Positions 9,216 through 17,370 of a stretch of 64,000 nt of DNA are shown in pieces. The position numbers were made by a program, and so were the translations under genes. The first letter of the stretch is position 1; each line of letters opens with the position of its first letter. The DNA comes from Fusicatenibacter_A intestinipullorum (GTDB taxonomy: Bacteria > Bacillota > Negativicutes > Acidaminococcales > Acidaminococcaceae): assembly GCA_019117495.1 (NCBI GenBank), contig DWZP01000009.1, forward strand, positions 3,497-67,496, given 5' to 3'. The notes under the pieces were generated by a model, which was not told the origin of the DNA, did no database searches, and saw only the letters and a program-made list of their open reading frames with translations.

Positions 9216-9970
9216 TGTATATTTTAAAATTTATTTTATTATGGCTGCTGCCTCCGGGCTGTATTGTCCTTCTGCTGGCAGCATTAACCTTTTATCTGTT
9301 TAAGCGCAAAGCAGCCGGAAAATTTGCTGCGGCGCTTATTACTTTGCTGTTATATTTTGCTTCTTTAATGCCAACGGCGCAGTTTTTAACGCATGGTCTG
9401 GAAAACAGGTATACGCAGCAATCCGCCGTAAAAGCGGATGTAATTGCCGTATTGGGCGGCGGTGCCGTAAGCGGCGTGCCCGATGTTGAAGGTAAAGGCG
9501 CACTTGCGGCGGCAGGCATGAACAGGCTGGCAACCGGCATGCGCCTGCAGAGAATGCTTGGCGTGCCGCTGATTGTAAGCGGCGGGCAGGTGTTTAAAGA
9601 CAGCGGCGGCGAAGCGGAAATTGCCAAACGTGTCCTTTTAAGTATGGGCGTAAAGGAAAATATGGTTTATACAGATACCAAAGCGCTTAACACCAGGCAG
9701 AACGCGCAGAATATTATTGCTGCCTCTAAGGAAAACGGCTGGAAAAGAATTATTGTTGTAACATCTGCCCTGCATATGCCGCGCGCCATGCAGAATTTTG
9801 CTGCCGTTAAATACAGTGATATGGAAGTAACCGCATATCCCTGCGATTATCTTTCTTCAGGCAAAATTGTAATTTCGCCGTTCAGCTTTGTGCCGCAGGC
9901 TTATGCGCTTGATTTGACGGCAATGGCGCTAAAAGAGTATCTTGCGTTGGCAACAGGCAATTTTTTGTAA
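9212..9970 (+). CDS. YdcF/ElyC-like membrane protein (DUF218)
   Basis: This 252-residue protein has two N-terminal hydrophobic helices (about residues 3-45), then a DUF218 domain: VIAVLGGGAVSGVPD, a GGQ motif in IVSGGQVFKDSGG, and NTRQNAQNI. The family includes E. coli ElyC and SanA, linked to cell-envelope maintenance. The domain probably faces outward. ATGA overlap with the preceding dehydrogenase indicates translational coupling. No specific reaction is established for this branch. Confidence 0.82.
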   Translation: MMYILKFILLWLLPPGCIVLLLAALTFYLFKRKAAGKFAAALITLLLYFASLMPTAQFLTHGLENRYTQQSAVKADVIAVLGGGAVSGVPDVEGKGALAAAGMNRLATGMRLQRMLGVPLIVSGGQVFKDSGGEAEIAKRVLLSMGVKENMVYTDTKALNTRQNAQNIIAASKENGWKRIIVVTSALHMPRAMQNFAAVKYSDMEVTAYPCDYLSSGKIVISPFSFVPQAYALDLTAMALKEYLALATGNFL

Positions 9971-9988
9971 AAATTTTACAATTTAGGC

Positions 9989-10018
9989 TTGCCTGCTTTA
10001 AACAGCTTGTGATATAAT
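9989..10018 (+). promoter_or_regulatory. Sigma-A promoter of rpsB-tsf
   Basis: TTGCCT and TATAAT separated by 18 bases, about 100 bases upstream of rpsB. Confidence 0.75.
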
Positions 10019-10021
10019 ATT

Positions 10022-10100
10022 ACGCGTGTAAAAATACACACGTCTGCGGATTTGCCCGCTGTCCGCAAGGTTAGGGCAGAGCTGATGCAGGCGGAGGAAA
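10022..10100 (+). promoter_or_regulatory. Structured 5' leader of rpsB
   Basis: The untranslated leader can fold into ACGCGTGTA/TACACACGT (10022-10043), GCGGA/TCCGC (10046-10066) and a long-range TGCCC/GGGCA pairing. Ribosomal protein S2 operons are commonly autoregulated by a leader in other phyla; that this leader does so is inference. Confidence 0.5.
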
Positions 10101-10118
10101 AAACAGGAGGAAAGAAAA

Positions 10119-10862
10119 ATGGCAATTATCTCTATGAAACAATTACTCGAAGCCGGCGTACATTTCGGTCATCAGACCCGCCGCTGGAACCCTAAAATGG
10201 CTCCGTACATCTTCACTGAAAGAAACGGTATCTACATTATCGACCTGCAGAAAACCGTTAAAAAAGTAGAAGAAGCTTATAACTTCATGCGTGACATTGC
10301 TGCAAGCGGCGAAAGCATTTTGTTCGTAGGCACCAAAAAACAGGCTCAGGAAGCTATCCGTGAAGAAGCTCTCCGCTGCAACATGTTCTATGTAAACGAA
10401 CGTTGGCTGGGCGGCATGATGACCAACTTCAAAACCATTCAGGGCCGTATTAAACGCCTGCGTACTCTGGAAGCTATGGAAGCTGACGGCACTTTTGACG
10501 TACTGCCGAAAAAAGAAGTTATCGGCCTGCGCCATGAAATGGAAAAACTCACCAAATATCTCGGCGGCATTAAAGATATGAAAAAACTGCCGGGCGCTCT
10601 GTTCATCATCGACCCGCGCAAAGAAAACATTGCAGTCATGGAAGCTCGCAAACTGAACATTCCTATCGTTGCAACTGTTGACACCAACTGCGACCCGGAC
10701 GTTATCGACCATGTAATTCCGGCAAACGACGACGCTATCCGCGCTGTAAAACTCCTTACCGCTAAAATGGCTGACGCTGTTCTGGAAGGCCGTCAGGGCA
10801 TGCAGACCGAAGAAGCTGCAGAAGTTGTTGAAGAAACCGCAGCTGCTGAAGACGCAGAATAA
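10119..10862 (+). CDS. rpsB: 30S ribosomal protein S2
   Basis: Ribosomal protein S2 of the small subunit, 247 residues. The start MAIISMKQLLEAGVHFGHQT, the RWLGGMMTNFKTI segment and the FIIDPRKENIAVMEA segment are diagnostic. AGGAGG lies 8 bases upstream of the ATG. The C-terminal tail is an acidic Glu/Ala-rich extension. It is followed 27 bases later by tsf, the classical pairing, and preceded by a strong promoter and a structured leader. Confidence 0.98.
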   Translation: MAIISMKQLLEAGVHFGHQTRRWNPKMAPYIFTERNGIYIIDLQKTVKKVEEAYNFMRDIAASGESILFVGTKKQAQEAIREEALRCNMFYVNERWLGGMMTNFKTIQGRIKRLRTLEAMEADGTFDVLPKKEVIGLRHEMEKLTKYLGGIKDMKKLPGALFIIDPRKENIAVMEARKLNIPIVATVDTNCDPDVIDHVIPANDDAIRAVKLLTAKMADAVLEGRQGMQTEEAAEVVEETAAAEDAE

Positions 10863-10889
10863 TTTTTAAGATTTCAGGAGGAATAATAA

Positions 10890-11540
10890 ATGGCTGAAAT
10901 TACCGCTGCATTAGTAAAAGAATTACGCGAACGCACCGGTGCCGGCATGATGGACTGCAAAAAAGCCCTTGCCGCAACCGAAGGCGATATGGATAAAGCA
11001 ATTGACTTTTTACGTGAAAAAGGCCTTGCTGCCGCTGCTAAAAAAGCAGGCCGCATTGCTGCCGAAGGTTTGGTAGAATCCTACATTCACGGCGGCGGAC
11101 GCATCGGCGTTCTGGTTGAAGTTAACTGCGAAACCGACTTCGTTGCCAAAACCGATGCTTTCAAATCCCTCGTAAAAGATATTGCAATGCACATTGCTGC
11201 TGCTAACCCGAGTTACCTGCGCCGTGAAGAAGTTCCGGCAGCAGAACTTGAACATGAAAAAATGGTTCTTTCCGAACAGGCCCGCAACGAAGGCAAACCG
11301 GAAAAAATCATTGAAAAAATGGTTACCGGCCGTATTGAAAAATACTACAAAGAAGTTTGCCTGCTGGAACAGCCCTTCGTTAAAGACCCGGACAAAACCA
11401 TCAGCGATTTAATTACCGAATCCATTGCTAAAATCGGTGAAAACATTGCTATCCGCCGTTTTACCCGTTATCAGCTTGGTGAAGGCATTGAAAAGAAACA
11501 GGAAGATTTTGCAGCAGAAGTTATGTCTTTTGTAAAATAA
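10890..11540 (+). CDS. tsf: Translation elongation factor Ts
   Basis: EF-Ts catalyses GDP/GTP exchange on EF-Tu. At 216 residues it is on the short side of the family. The N-terminal UBA-like domain (VKELRERTGAGMMDCKKAL) and the core motif VEVNCETDFVAKTDAF are clear. CAGGAGG precedes the ATG. A strong terminator follows, so rpsB-tsf forms a two-gene unit. Confidence 0.98.
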   Translation: MAEITAALVKELRERTGAGMMDCKKALAATEGDMDKAIDFLREKGLAAAAKKAGRIAAEGLVESYIHGGGRIGVLVEVNCETDFVAKTDAFKSLVKDIAMHIAAANPSYLRREEVPAAELEHEKMVLSEQARNEGKPEKIIEKMVTGRIEKYYKEVCLLEQPFVKDPDKTISDLITESIAKIGENIAIRRFTRYQLGEGIEKKQEDFAAEVMSFVK

Positions 11541-11550
11541 AACTTGTTTA

Positions 11551-11586
11551 ATAAAGAGAACACTTTGGTGTTCTCTTTATTTTTTG
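11551..11586 (+). terminator. Terminator of rpsB-tsf
   Basis: AAAGAGAACAC and GTGTTCTCTTT pair around TTTG, followed by a T-rich tract. Confidence 0.9.
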
Positions 11587-11702
11587 CCTTTTTACAAAGA
11601 TATCATAAATTATGCCTGTTAAAAAGAGGAAAAACAGACAATTTGTAGAATAGAAAATAAGATGTGTAAGTATGTAAATTTGAAGTATAGGGGGCGTGTG
11701 TT

Positions 11703-12428
11703 TTGGCTGAAGAAAGTAAGTTTAAACGAGTAGTTTTAAAATTAAGCGGCGAAGCCCTGGCAGGTGAGAAGGGCTTTGGCATTGACCCGGAAATTGTTGA
11801 TTCCATAGCAAAACAAATTCAGGATGTTACCGAATGCGGTTTGCAGGTAGCGGTTGTAAACGGCGGCGGCAATATTTGGCGCGGACTGTCCGGCAGCTCG
11901 AAAGGTATGGACAGGGCAACTGCCGATTATATGGGGATGCTCGCAACCGTAATAAACTCGCTGGCATTGCAGGATGCACTGGAAAACCGCGGCGTGCCTA
12001 CACGTGTGCAGACCGCTATTGAAATGCGCCAGATTGCTGAAACTTATATCAGGCGCAGGGCTATCCGCCATATGGAAAAAGCAAGGGTTGTTATTTTTGC
12101 GGCAGGCACCGGCAATCCGTATTTTTCCACTGATACAACTGCTGCACTGCGTGCTGCGGAAATTGAAGCCGATGCAATTTTGATGGCTAAAAAAGGCGTG
12201 GACGGCGTATATGACAGCGACCCGGCTAAAAATCCGGACGCCAAAATGTTTGAAGAACTTGATTATATCGAAGTAATCCAGCGTAAGCTGAGCGTTATGG
12301 ACTCTACGGCAATCAGCCTGTGCATGGATAACAAGATACCTATTGTTGTATTTAACATTGATAAGCCCGGCAACATTTTAAAAGCTGCTTTGGGCCAGAA
12401 GATTGGTACTTTGGTGGGAGGAAATTAA
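11703..12428 (+). CDS. pyrH: Uridylate kinase
   Basis: UMP kinase of the bacterial hexameric type, phosphorylating UMP to UDP in pyrimidine synthesis. It has 241 residues with LKLSGEALAGEKGFGID, NGGGNIWRG and GTGNPYFSTDTTAALRA. The start codon appears to be TTG with a GGGGGC-like site upstream, as no nearby ATG fits. Four bases separate the stop region from frr, so the two are co-transcribed in the conserved rpsB-tsf-pyrH-frr order, here interrupted by a terminator after tsf. Confidence 0.96.
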   Translation: MAEESKFKRVVLKLSGEALAGEKGFGIDPEIVDSIAKQIQDVTECGLQVAVVNGGGNIWRGLSGSSKGMDRATADYMGMLATVINSLALQDALENRGVPTRVQTAIEMRQIAETYIRRRAIRHMEKARVVIFAAGTGNPYFSTDTTAALRAAEIEADAILMAKKGVDGVYDSDPAKNPDAKMFEELDYIEVIQRKLSVMDSTAISLCMDNKIPIVVFNIDKPGNILKAALGQKIGTLVGGN

Positions 12429-12429
12429 A

Positions 12430-12993
12430 ATGGCAGAAATAAAGGAAATTTTATCGACGGCACAGACCAAAATGCAGAAAACTATTGAAGTGCTGCGCGT
12501 TGACCTTGCTTCGGTGCGCGCCGGCCGTGCCAGCGTTTCGCTGCTTGATAAGGTAATGGTTGAATATTACGGCACTCCGACGCCTGTAAACCAGGTTGCC
12601 AGCGTAACCGTGCCGGAACCGCGCATGATTGTTATTCAGCCATGGGAGAAAAATCTTTTGAAAGATATTGAACGCGCCATTATGAAATCCGATTTGGGCT
12701 TGAACCCGAACAGCGACGGCAGCGTTATCCGTCTTAATCTCCCTCAGCTTACGGAAGAAAGACGTAAAGAACTGGTTAAAACCGTACACAAAAAAGCAGA
12801 AGACGCACGCGTAAGCATTAGAAACCTGCGCCGTGAAGCAAACGACTCCGTAAAGAAAGCTGAAAAAGCCAAGGAAATTACGGAAGACGAAGCTAAAAAA
12901 GCTAATGATGACATTCAGAAAATGACGGATAAATTTATTAAAGAAGTTGATACCGTTATGGAACATAAAGAAAAGGAAGTTATGGAAATTTGA
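12430..12993 (+). CDS. frr: Ribosome recycling factor
   Basis: RRF splits post-termination ribosomes together with EF-G. The ATG at 12430 gives 187 residues, the normal family length, with GGGAGG 7 bases upstream. Typical motifs are LRAGRASVSLLDKV-like (VRAGRASVSLLDKVMVEYYG), IVIQPWEKN and the C-terminal helical hairpin. Its stop TGA shares a base with the ATG of the next small gene, indicating translational coupling. Confidence 0.97.
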   Translation: MAEIKEILSTAQTKMQKTIEVLRVDLASVRAGRASVSLLDKVMVEYYGTPTPVNQVASVTVPEPRMIVIQPWEKNLLKDIERAIMKSDLGLNPNSDGSVIRLNLPQLTEERRKELVKTVHKKAEDARVSIRNLRREANDSVKKAEKAKEITEDEAKKANDDIQKMTDKFIKEVDTVMEHKEKEVMEI

Positions 12994-13229
12994 TGGAATT
13001 TCCTAATGTGCTTGCTTTTGAAGCTGAGGCGGCGGTTAAAATTCTGCGCGAAGCGGGATATGAGTGCAGCATTGTTGTAACAGAACCGCCCAAATTTAAG
13101 GACAGGCCGCAGGAGGGCTGCCCTTGTGAATATGTGGTTAGACAGCGCAAGCTGGATAACAATAAAGCAGAAATCACTGTGGTGAGAAGGTATAGGAAAG
13201 GAGGCGTACATAATGGCACTCAAAATTAA
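12993..13229 (+). CDS. Small PASTA-like protein coupled to frr
   Basis: This 78-residue protein overlaps the frr stop by one base (TGATG) and the following ferredoxin start by 17 bases. The N-terminal half, MEFPNVLAFEAEAAVKILRE, resembles a single PASTA repeat (PNV-x-EA-x-LREAGY). It has no signal peptide or membrane anchor, so a cell-wall role like that of kinase PASTA domains is not supported. It contains Cys in EGCPCEYVV. The function is unknown; its tight packing between frr and the ferredoxin suggests it is a real, co-expressed gene. Confidence 0.7.
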   Translation: MEFPNVLAFEAEAAVKILREAGYECSIVVTEPPKFKDRPQEGCPCEYVVRQRKLDNNKAEITVVRRYRKGGVHNGTQN

Positions 13230-13383
13230 TAAAGAAGAATGTGTAGGCTGCGGCTCTTGCGCTGCAACCTGCCCGGTTGGCGCAATTAAAGAAGTCGACG
13301 GCAAATACGAAATCGGCGAAGAATGCGTTGAATGCGGCGCTTGTGCAGGCGTTTGCCCGGTTGGTGCAATTAAACAACCCTGA
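13213..13383 (+). CDS. 2[4Fe-4S] ferredoxin
   Basis: This 56-residue clostridial-type ferredoxin has two CxxCxxCxxxCP motifs (CVGCGSCAATCP and CVECGACAGVCP), each followed by VGAIK, and binds two [4Fe-4S] clusters for low-potential electron transfer. The ATG at 13213 is preceded by AGGAGG within the 3' end of the previous gene. A long terminator follows, so it closes the pyrH-frr transcript. It may also supply electrons to IspG encoded downstream, which is speculative. Confidence 0.93.
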   Translation: MALKINKEECVGCGSCAATCPVGAIKEVDGKYEIGEECVECGACAGVCPVGAIKQP

Positions 13384-13393
13384 TTTATTGCAT

Positions 13394-13440
13394 AAAACTG
13401 AAGTGGCCTCCTCTTTTTAGGGGAGGTGCCTCAGTTTTAT
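13394..13440 (+). terminator. Terminator after ferredoxin gene
   Basis: A long hairpin with AAAACTGA pairing to TCAGTTTT and GCCTCC pairing to GGAGGTGC, followed by ATTG; it separates pyrH-frr-ferredoxin from uppS. Confidence 0.8.
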
Positions 13441-13464
13441 TGCCTTTAACGGAAAGGTGATATC

Positions 13465-14244
13465 GTGTTTAATACATTATTTAAATTTAAAACCGGCAAT
13501 AACGATTTGAATGTTGACGTTAGTGGAATAGATTTGGAAAAAGTACCGCAGCATATTGCCATCATTATGGACGGCAACGGACGCTGGGCCAAAGCGCAGG
13601 GCAAGCCGCGCACTTTCGGGCATCAGGCCGGGGCGGAAACTTTAAAAAATATTGTTAAAACTGCCGATAAGATAGGCGTTAAAATTATCAGCGCTTATGC
13701 GTTTTCTACAGAAAACTGGAAACGCCCCGTAACGGAAGTTAACTTTATTATGGAGCTTTTAAGCCGTTATTTAACCAGCGAAATTGAGGAGTTCCATAAA
13801 AACAACGTTAAAGTGCGTTTTATGGGCAGCCGTGAAGGACTGCCGGAAACTGTAAAGAAAAAAATGGAATATGCCGAAAAAGTTACTGCGGATAATACCG
13901 GCATTGTTTTAAATTTGGCTATAAACTACGGCGGACAGGCTGAAATTCTGCATGCTGTTCAAAATATTGTCAGCGATGTGCAGGGCGGTTTGCTGCGGGT
14001 TGAAGATATAGATTCACAGAAATTTGAAGATTATTTATATACCAGAGGGCTGCCGGCACCGGATTTGTTAATCCGCCCGGGCGGCGATTTGCGTATAAGC
14101 AATTTTATGCTGTGGCAGATTGCCTATGCAGAAATTTGGACTACGGAAGTATACTGGCCTGCGTTTACGCCGGAAATGTTTTTGGAGGCAGTAAAGGCGT
14201 ATGGCGGGCGTGAGCGCCGTTATGGCGGTTTAATTACTAAATAA
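13465..14244 (+). CDS. uppS: Undecaprenyl diphosphate synthase (cis-prenyltransferase)
   Basis: UppS condenses isopentenyl diphosphate onto farnesyl diphosphate to make the C55 lipid carrier of peptidoglycan synthesis. The protein has 259 residues from a GTG start with GAAAGGTGA upstream. The IMDGNGRWAK motif with catalytic Asp, FSTENWKRP and LLIRPGGDLRISNFMLWQ are all present. An N-terminal extension of about 28 residues precedes the conserved core. It heads the uppS-cdsA-dxr-rseP-ispG-proS cluster of envelope and isoprenoid genes. Confidence 0.97.
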   Translation: MFNTLFKFKTGNNDLNVDVSGIDLEKVPQHIAIIMDGNGRWAKAQGKPRTFGHQAGAETLKNIVKTADKIGVKIISAYAFSTENWKRPVTEVNFIMELLSRYLTSEIEEFHKNNVKVRFMGSREGLPETVKKKMEYAEKVTADNTGIVLNLAINYGGQAEILHAVQNIVSDVQGGLLRVEDIDSQKFEDYLYTRGLPAPDLLIRPGGDLRISNFMLWQIAYAEIWTTEVYWPAFTPEMFLEAVKAYGGRERRYGGLITK

Positions 14245-14258
14245 GTGGCGGTGTGGCA

Positions 14259-15152
14259 ATGTTAAAGAGAATTATAACCGGTGTAGTTGCTTTGCCGGTA
14301 GTTATATTTTTAATTCATCAGGGCGGATATTTATTTGATGCTGCGGTTTTTGCGCTGGCAACGGTAGGTTTGTTTGAGCTCAGGAATATGGCGCGTGCAA
14401 ACGGGCATGATATTTACTGGCTTTCTACCGGTATAACGGCCATCTGCCTTATTTATACGGCATCTGTATTCCGCGTGATAAGCATTTATTCTTTTATTCT
14501 GCTTCCGGCGTTTTTAATGCTGGGCTGCATTTTGGTGCTGCTTGAAGGCATGGCGCGCCATCATAACGACGGCAAGTGGGCTTTTAATACTGCGCTTTCG
14601 GTTATGGCAGTAGTGTATATCGGCTTTGGCTTTGCACATTTTATTTTGCTGCGTGACGCCATGTATTTTACATCGGCAGATTTACAGGTGAGCCTGTGGG
14701 GTCTGCCTATTGACCGCGGTGAAATACTGTTCTGGGTTATTATGCTTGGAACATGGGCGAGCGATACTTTTGCCTATTTTGCCGGTTCTGCCTTCGGCAA
14801 ACACAAGCTGTGCCCGTCCATAAGCCCCAATAAGTCTGTGGAAGGTGCGGTAGCCGGTTTTATCGGCTGCGTGCTTGTTATTATGGGCAGCCTGCATTAT
14901 CTTAATACCGCAGGCGTATTCCAGGGCTCTTTAATGCTTTCCGTGCTTTTGGGCTTTGGTGTGGCAATTGTTGCGCCGCTTGGCGATTTGGTGGAATCCG
15001 TTTTGAAACGTTCTTTTGGTGTTAAAGATTCCGGCAAAATCTTTCCGGGGCATGGCGGTGTGCTTGACCGCTGCGACAGCCTTCTGTTTGCAATGCCGGT
15101 CGGATATTATGTTTTTCTGTTCAGCGTAATGCTTAACACCTTGTTTATGTAA
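14259..15152 (+). CDS. cdsA: Phosphatidate cytidylyltransferase
   Basis: CDP-diglyceride synthase makes CDP-diacylglycerol from phosphatidic acid and CTP. It is a polytopic inner-membrane protein of 297 residues with about eight hydrophobic segments. The CDP signature near the C-terminus is seen as VAPLGDLVESVLKRSFGVKD and PGHGGVLDRCDSL. I chose the ATG at 14259 over the GTG two codons upstream because of its spacing from GGCGG. It sits between uppS and dxr as in many Firmicutes. Confidence 0.95.
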   Translation: MLKRIITGVVALPVVIFLIHQGGYLFDAAVFALATVGLFELRNMARANGHDIYWLSTGITAICLIYTASVFRVISIYSFILLPAFLMLGCILVLLEGMARHHNDGKWAFNTALSVMAVVYIGFGFAHFILLRDAMYFTSADLQVSLWGLPIDRGEILFWVIMLGTWASDTFAYFAGSAFGKHKLCPSISPNKSVEGAVAGFIGCVLVIMGSLHYLNTAGVFQGSLMLSVLLGFGVAIVAPLGDLVESVLKRSFGVKDSGKIFPGHGGVLDRCDSLLFAMPVGYYVFLFSVMLNTLFM

Positions 15153-15170
15153 GCTTTTGGAGGCATGAAA

Positions 15171-16322
15171 ATGAAGAAGATAGCCGTTCTTGGCAGTACA
15201 GGTTCCATTGGCAAACAAACATTGGAAGTTGCTGCTGCCAACCCGGATAAACTGCAGATAAAGGTTTTGGCTGCACATGTAAACGATAAACTGCTGGAGG
15301 AACAGATTGAAAAATTTGCTCCTGATATGGCCGTTTTAACTGATGAAAAAGCTGCGCAGCGCTTAAAAGAACGCTATACCGGCAAAACTAAAATTCTGGC
15401 AGGCAGGGAAGGGCTTTTAGAAGCCGTAACCTATGACGGAATTGATACAGTGCTGGCGTCAATGGTAGGCTATGCCGGGCTTTTGCCGACGCTGGAGGCA
15501 ATTAAGCATGGCAAGGACATAGCGCTTGCCAATAAAGAGACGCTTGTTGCTGCCGGCAGTATCGTTATGGCGGCGGTAAAACAGCATAATGTTTCTCTTA
15601 CTCCGGTAGACAGCGAGCACAGCGCTATTTTCCAGTCGCTGCAGGGCGGCAGAAAAAACGAGGTAAAACGCCTTATTATTACTGCCAGCGGCGGGCCGTT
15701 TTTGGGAAAAACAAAGGCAGAACTTGCAGATGTTACTCTGGAGCAGTGCTTAAAGCATCCTAACTGGAGCATGGGCAGAAAAATAACGGTTGATTCTTCA
15801 ACGCTTGCCAATAAAGGCCTTGAAGTTATAGAAGCGCACTGGCTGTTTGACATGCCTTATGATAAAATAGATGTTGTTGTACATCCGCAAAGCATAGTTC
15901 ATTCCATGGTGGAATTTACAGATGGTTCCGTGATTGCGCAGATGGGGCTGCCGGATATGCGTCTGCCTATACAGTATGCTTTTTCGTATCCCGAGCGCTA
16001 TGATAATGCTTTTGGGCAGCTTGATTTTGTAAAAGCGGGAACGCTTACGTTCCTTGCTCCTGATACTGAAGCATTTCCTGCCCTTAAAATTGCCGTTGAA
16101 TGCGGACGGCAGGGCGGAACGCTGCCGTGTGCGTTTAATGCAGCCAACGAAGAAGCCGTTTACGCATTTTTAGACGGAAAAATTAAATACATGGACATAG
16201 TTAAAACCATAGAACATGTTGTCGGCAGACATCAGAATATTTTGCAGCCGGTGCTGAAAGATATTGAAAACGCAGATGCTTCTGCAAGATGTGCCGCAAA
16301 AGATTTTTTGAATAACTTGTAA
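15171..16322 (+). CDS. dxr: 1-deoxy-D-xylulose 5-phosphate reductoisomerase
   Basis: Dxr catalyses the second step of the MEP isoprenoid pathway, NADPH-dependent conversion of DXP to MEP. The protein has 383 residues, with the NADPH fold LGSTGSIGKQTLEV and active-site motifs PVDSEHSAIFQSLQGG and NWSMGRKITVDSSTLANKG. The start at 15171 is 7 bases from GGAGG; an ATG two codons earlier is too close. The IspG gene for a later MEP step lies downstream in the same cluster. Confidence 0.97.
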   Translation: MKKIAVLGSTGSIGKQTLEVAAANPDKLQIKVLAAHVNDKLLEEQIEKFAPDMAVLTDEKAAQRLKERYTGKTKILAGREGLLEAVTYDGIDTVLASMVGYAGLLPTLEAIKHGKDIALANKETLVAAGSIVMAAVKQHNVSLTPVDSEHSAIFQSLQGGRKNEVKRLIITASGGPFLGKTKAELADVTLEQCLKHPNWSMGRKITVDSSTLANKGLEVIEAHWLFDMPYDKIDVVVHPQSIVHSMVEFTDGSVIAQMGLPDMRLPIQYAFSYPERYDNAFGQLDFVKAGTLTFLAPDTEAFPALKIAVECGRQGGTLPCAFNAANEEAVYAFLDGKIKYMDIVKTIEHVVGRHQNILQPVLKDIENADASARCAAKDFLNNL

Positions 16323-16341
16323 AAAATACAGGAGGATTTTT

Positions 16342-17358
16342 GTGATAACTATATTGGCTGCCCTGTTTGTTTTTGGCGTACTTGTAACGGTACACGAATT
16401 TGGGCATTTTATTACTGCTAAAATGACGGGGATGCGGGTTGATGAGTTTGCAATAGGCTTTGGCCCGAACATTATTCAGAAAAAATACGGAGAAACGCTG
16501 TACAGTTTAAGAATCATTCCGTTAGGCGGTTATAATAAAATTGCCGGTATGGAACCGGATGAACCTGCCGATGAAGGTGCGTTTAAATCAAAACCAATTC
16601 CTTCAAGAATGCTTGTTATTCTGGCGGGCGTTTTAATGAATTTTATATTGCCTGTGGTGCTGTTTACCGGTATTTTTGCCGTTAACGGGCTTGATTTGCC
16701 GGTTGACAAGCCGGTGCTTGGCGGTGTAATGCCCGGCAAAGCAGCCGTTGAAGCGGGGTTGCAGCCCGGCGACCGTATTGTTGCGGTAGGCGGAAAGCAG
16801 GTTGCAACGTGGAATGACATGGTGCTTGAAATAAACAGCTACGGCGAAAAAGAAGTAGTATTAAGCGCCGAACGCAACGGCGTAACCAGGGATTATACCT
16901 TAAAACCTGAATATGATAAAGATTACGGCAAGCCTTTGGTTGGTATTTCGCCGCAGATTGAGCATAAAAATTTCAGCATTTTCGAATCGCTTAAAATGGG
17001 CTTTAAGTATACCGAATATATTACTTTAATGATGCTGGACGGCTTGTATAAAATTGTTACCGGTGCTGCTCCGGCAGACGTAACAGGCCCTATCGGCATA
17101 GCAAAAATTGCCGGTGAAGCCGCAGAAAACGGCTGGATGCCGCTTTTGAACCTTACGGCGCTTTTAAGCATTAACCTTGGCATTATTAATTTGCTGCCGC
17201 TGCCTGCGCTGGACGGCGGTCATTTTGTGCTGTTGATTTTAGAAGCCCTGCGCGGAAAACCGCTGGGAGAAAAAGCTGCGACAATGATTCAGAGCATTGG
17301 CGTCGGGCTTATTTTAACTTTAACCGTGTGGGCTGTTTTCAGTGATATATCCAGATAA
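16342..17358 (+). CDS. rseP: RIP zinc metalloprotease (site-2 protease)
   Basis: This membrane-embedded site-2 protease of 338 residues has the zinc motif HEFGH in its first helix and the second metal-ligand motif LPLPALDGGH near the C-terminus. A PDZ domain lies between (PVLGGVMPGKAAVEAGLQPGDR). Such proteases cleave membrane-bound anti-sigma factors or signal-peptide remnants. GTG start with GGAGG upstream. Position between dxr and ispG is the common Firmicutes order. No cognate anti-sigma factor is visible here. Confidence 0.95.
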   Translation: MITILAALFVFGVLVTVHEFGHFITAKMTGMRVDEFAIGFGPNIIQKKYGETLYSLRIIPLGGYNKIAGMEPDEPADEGAFKSKPIPSRMLVILAGVLMNFILPVVLFTGIFAVNGLDLPVDKPVLGGVMPGKAAVEAGLQPGDRIVAVGGKQVATWNDMVLEINSYGEKEVVLSAERNGVTRDYTLKPEYDKDYGKPLVGISPQIEHKNFSIFESLKMGFKYTEYITLMMLDGLYKIVTGAAPADVTGPIGIAKIAGEAAENGWMPLLNLTALLSINLGIINLLPLPALDGGHFVLLILEALRGKPLGEKAATMIQSIGVGLILTLTVWAVFSDISR

Positions 17359-17370
17359 AGAGGTGGCCTG

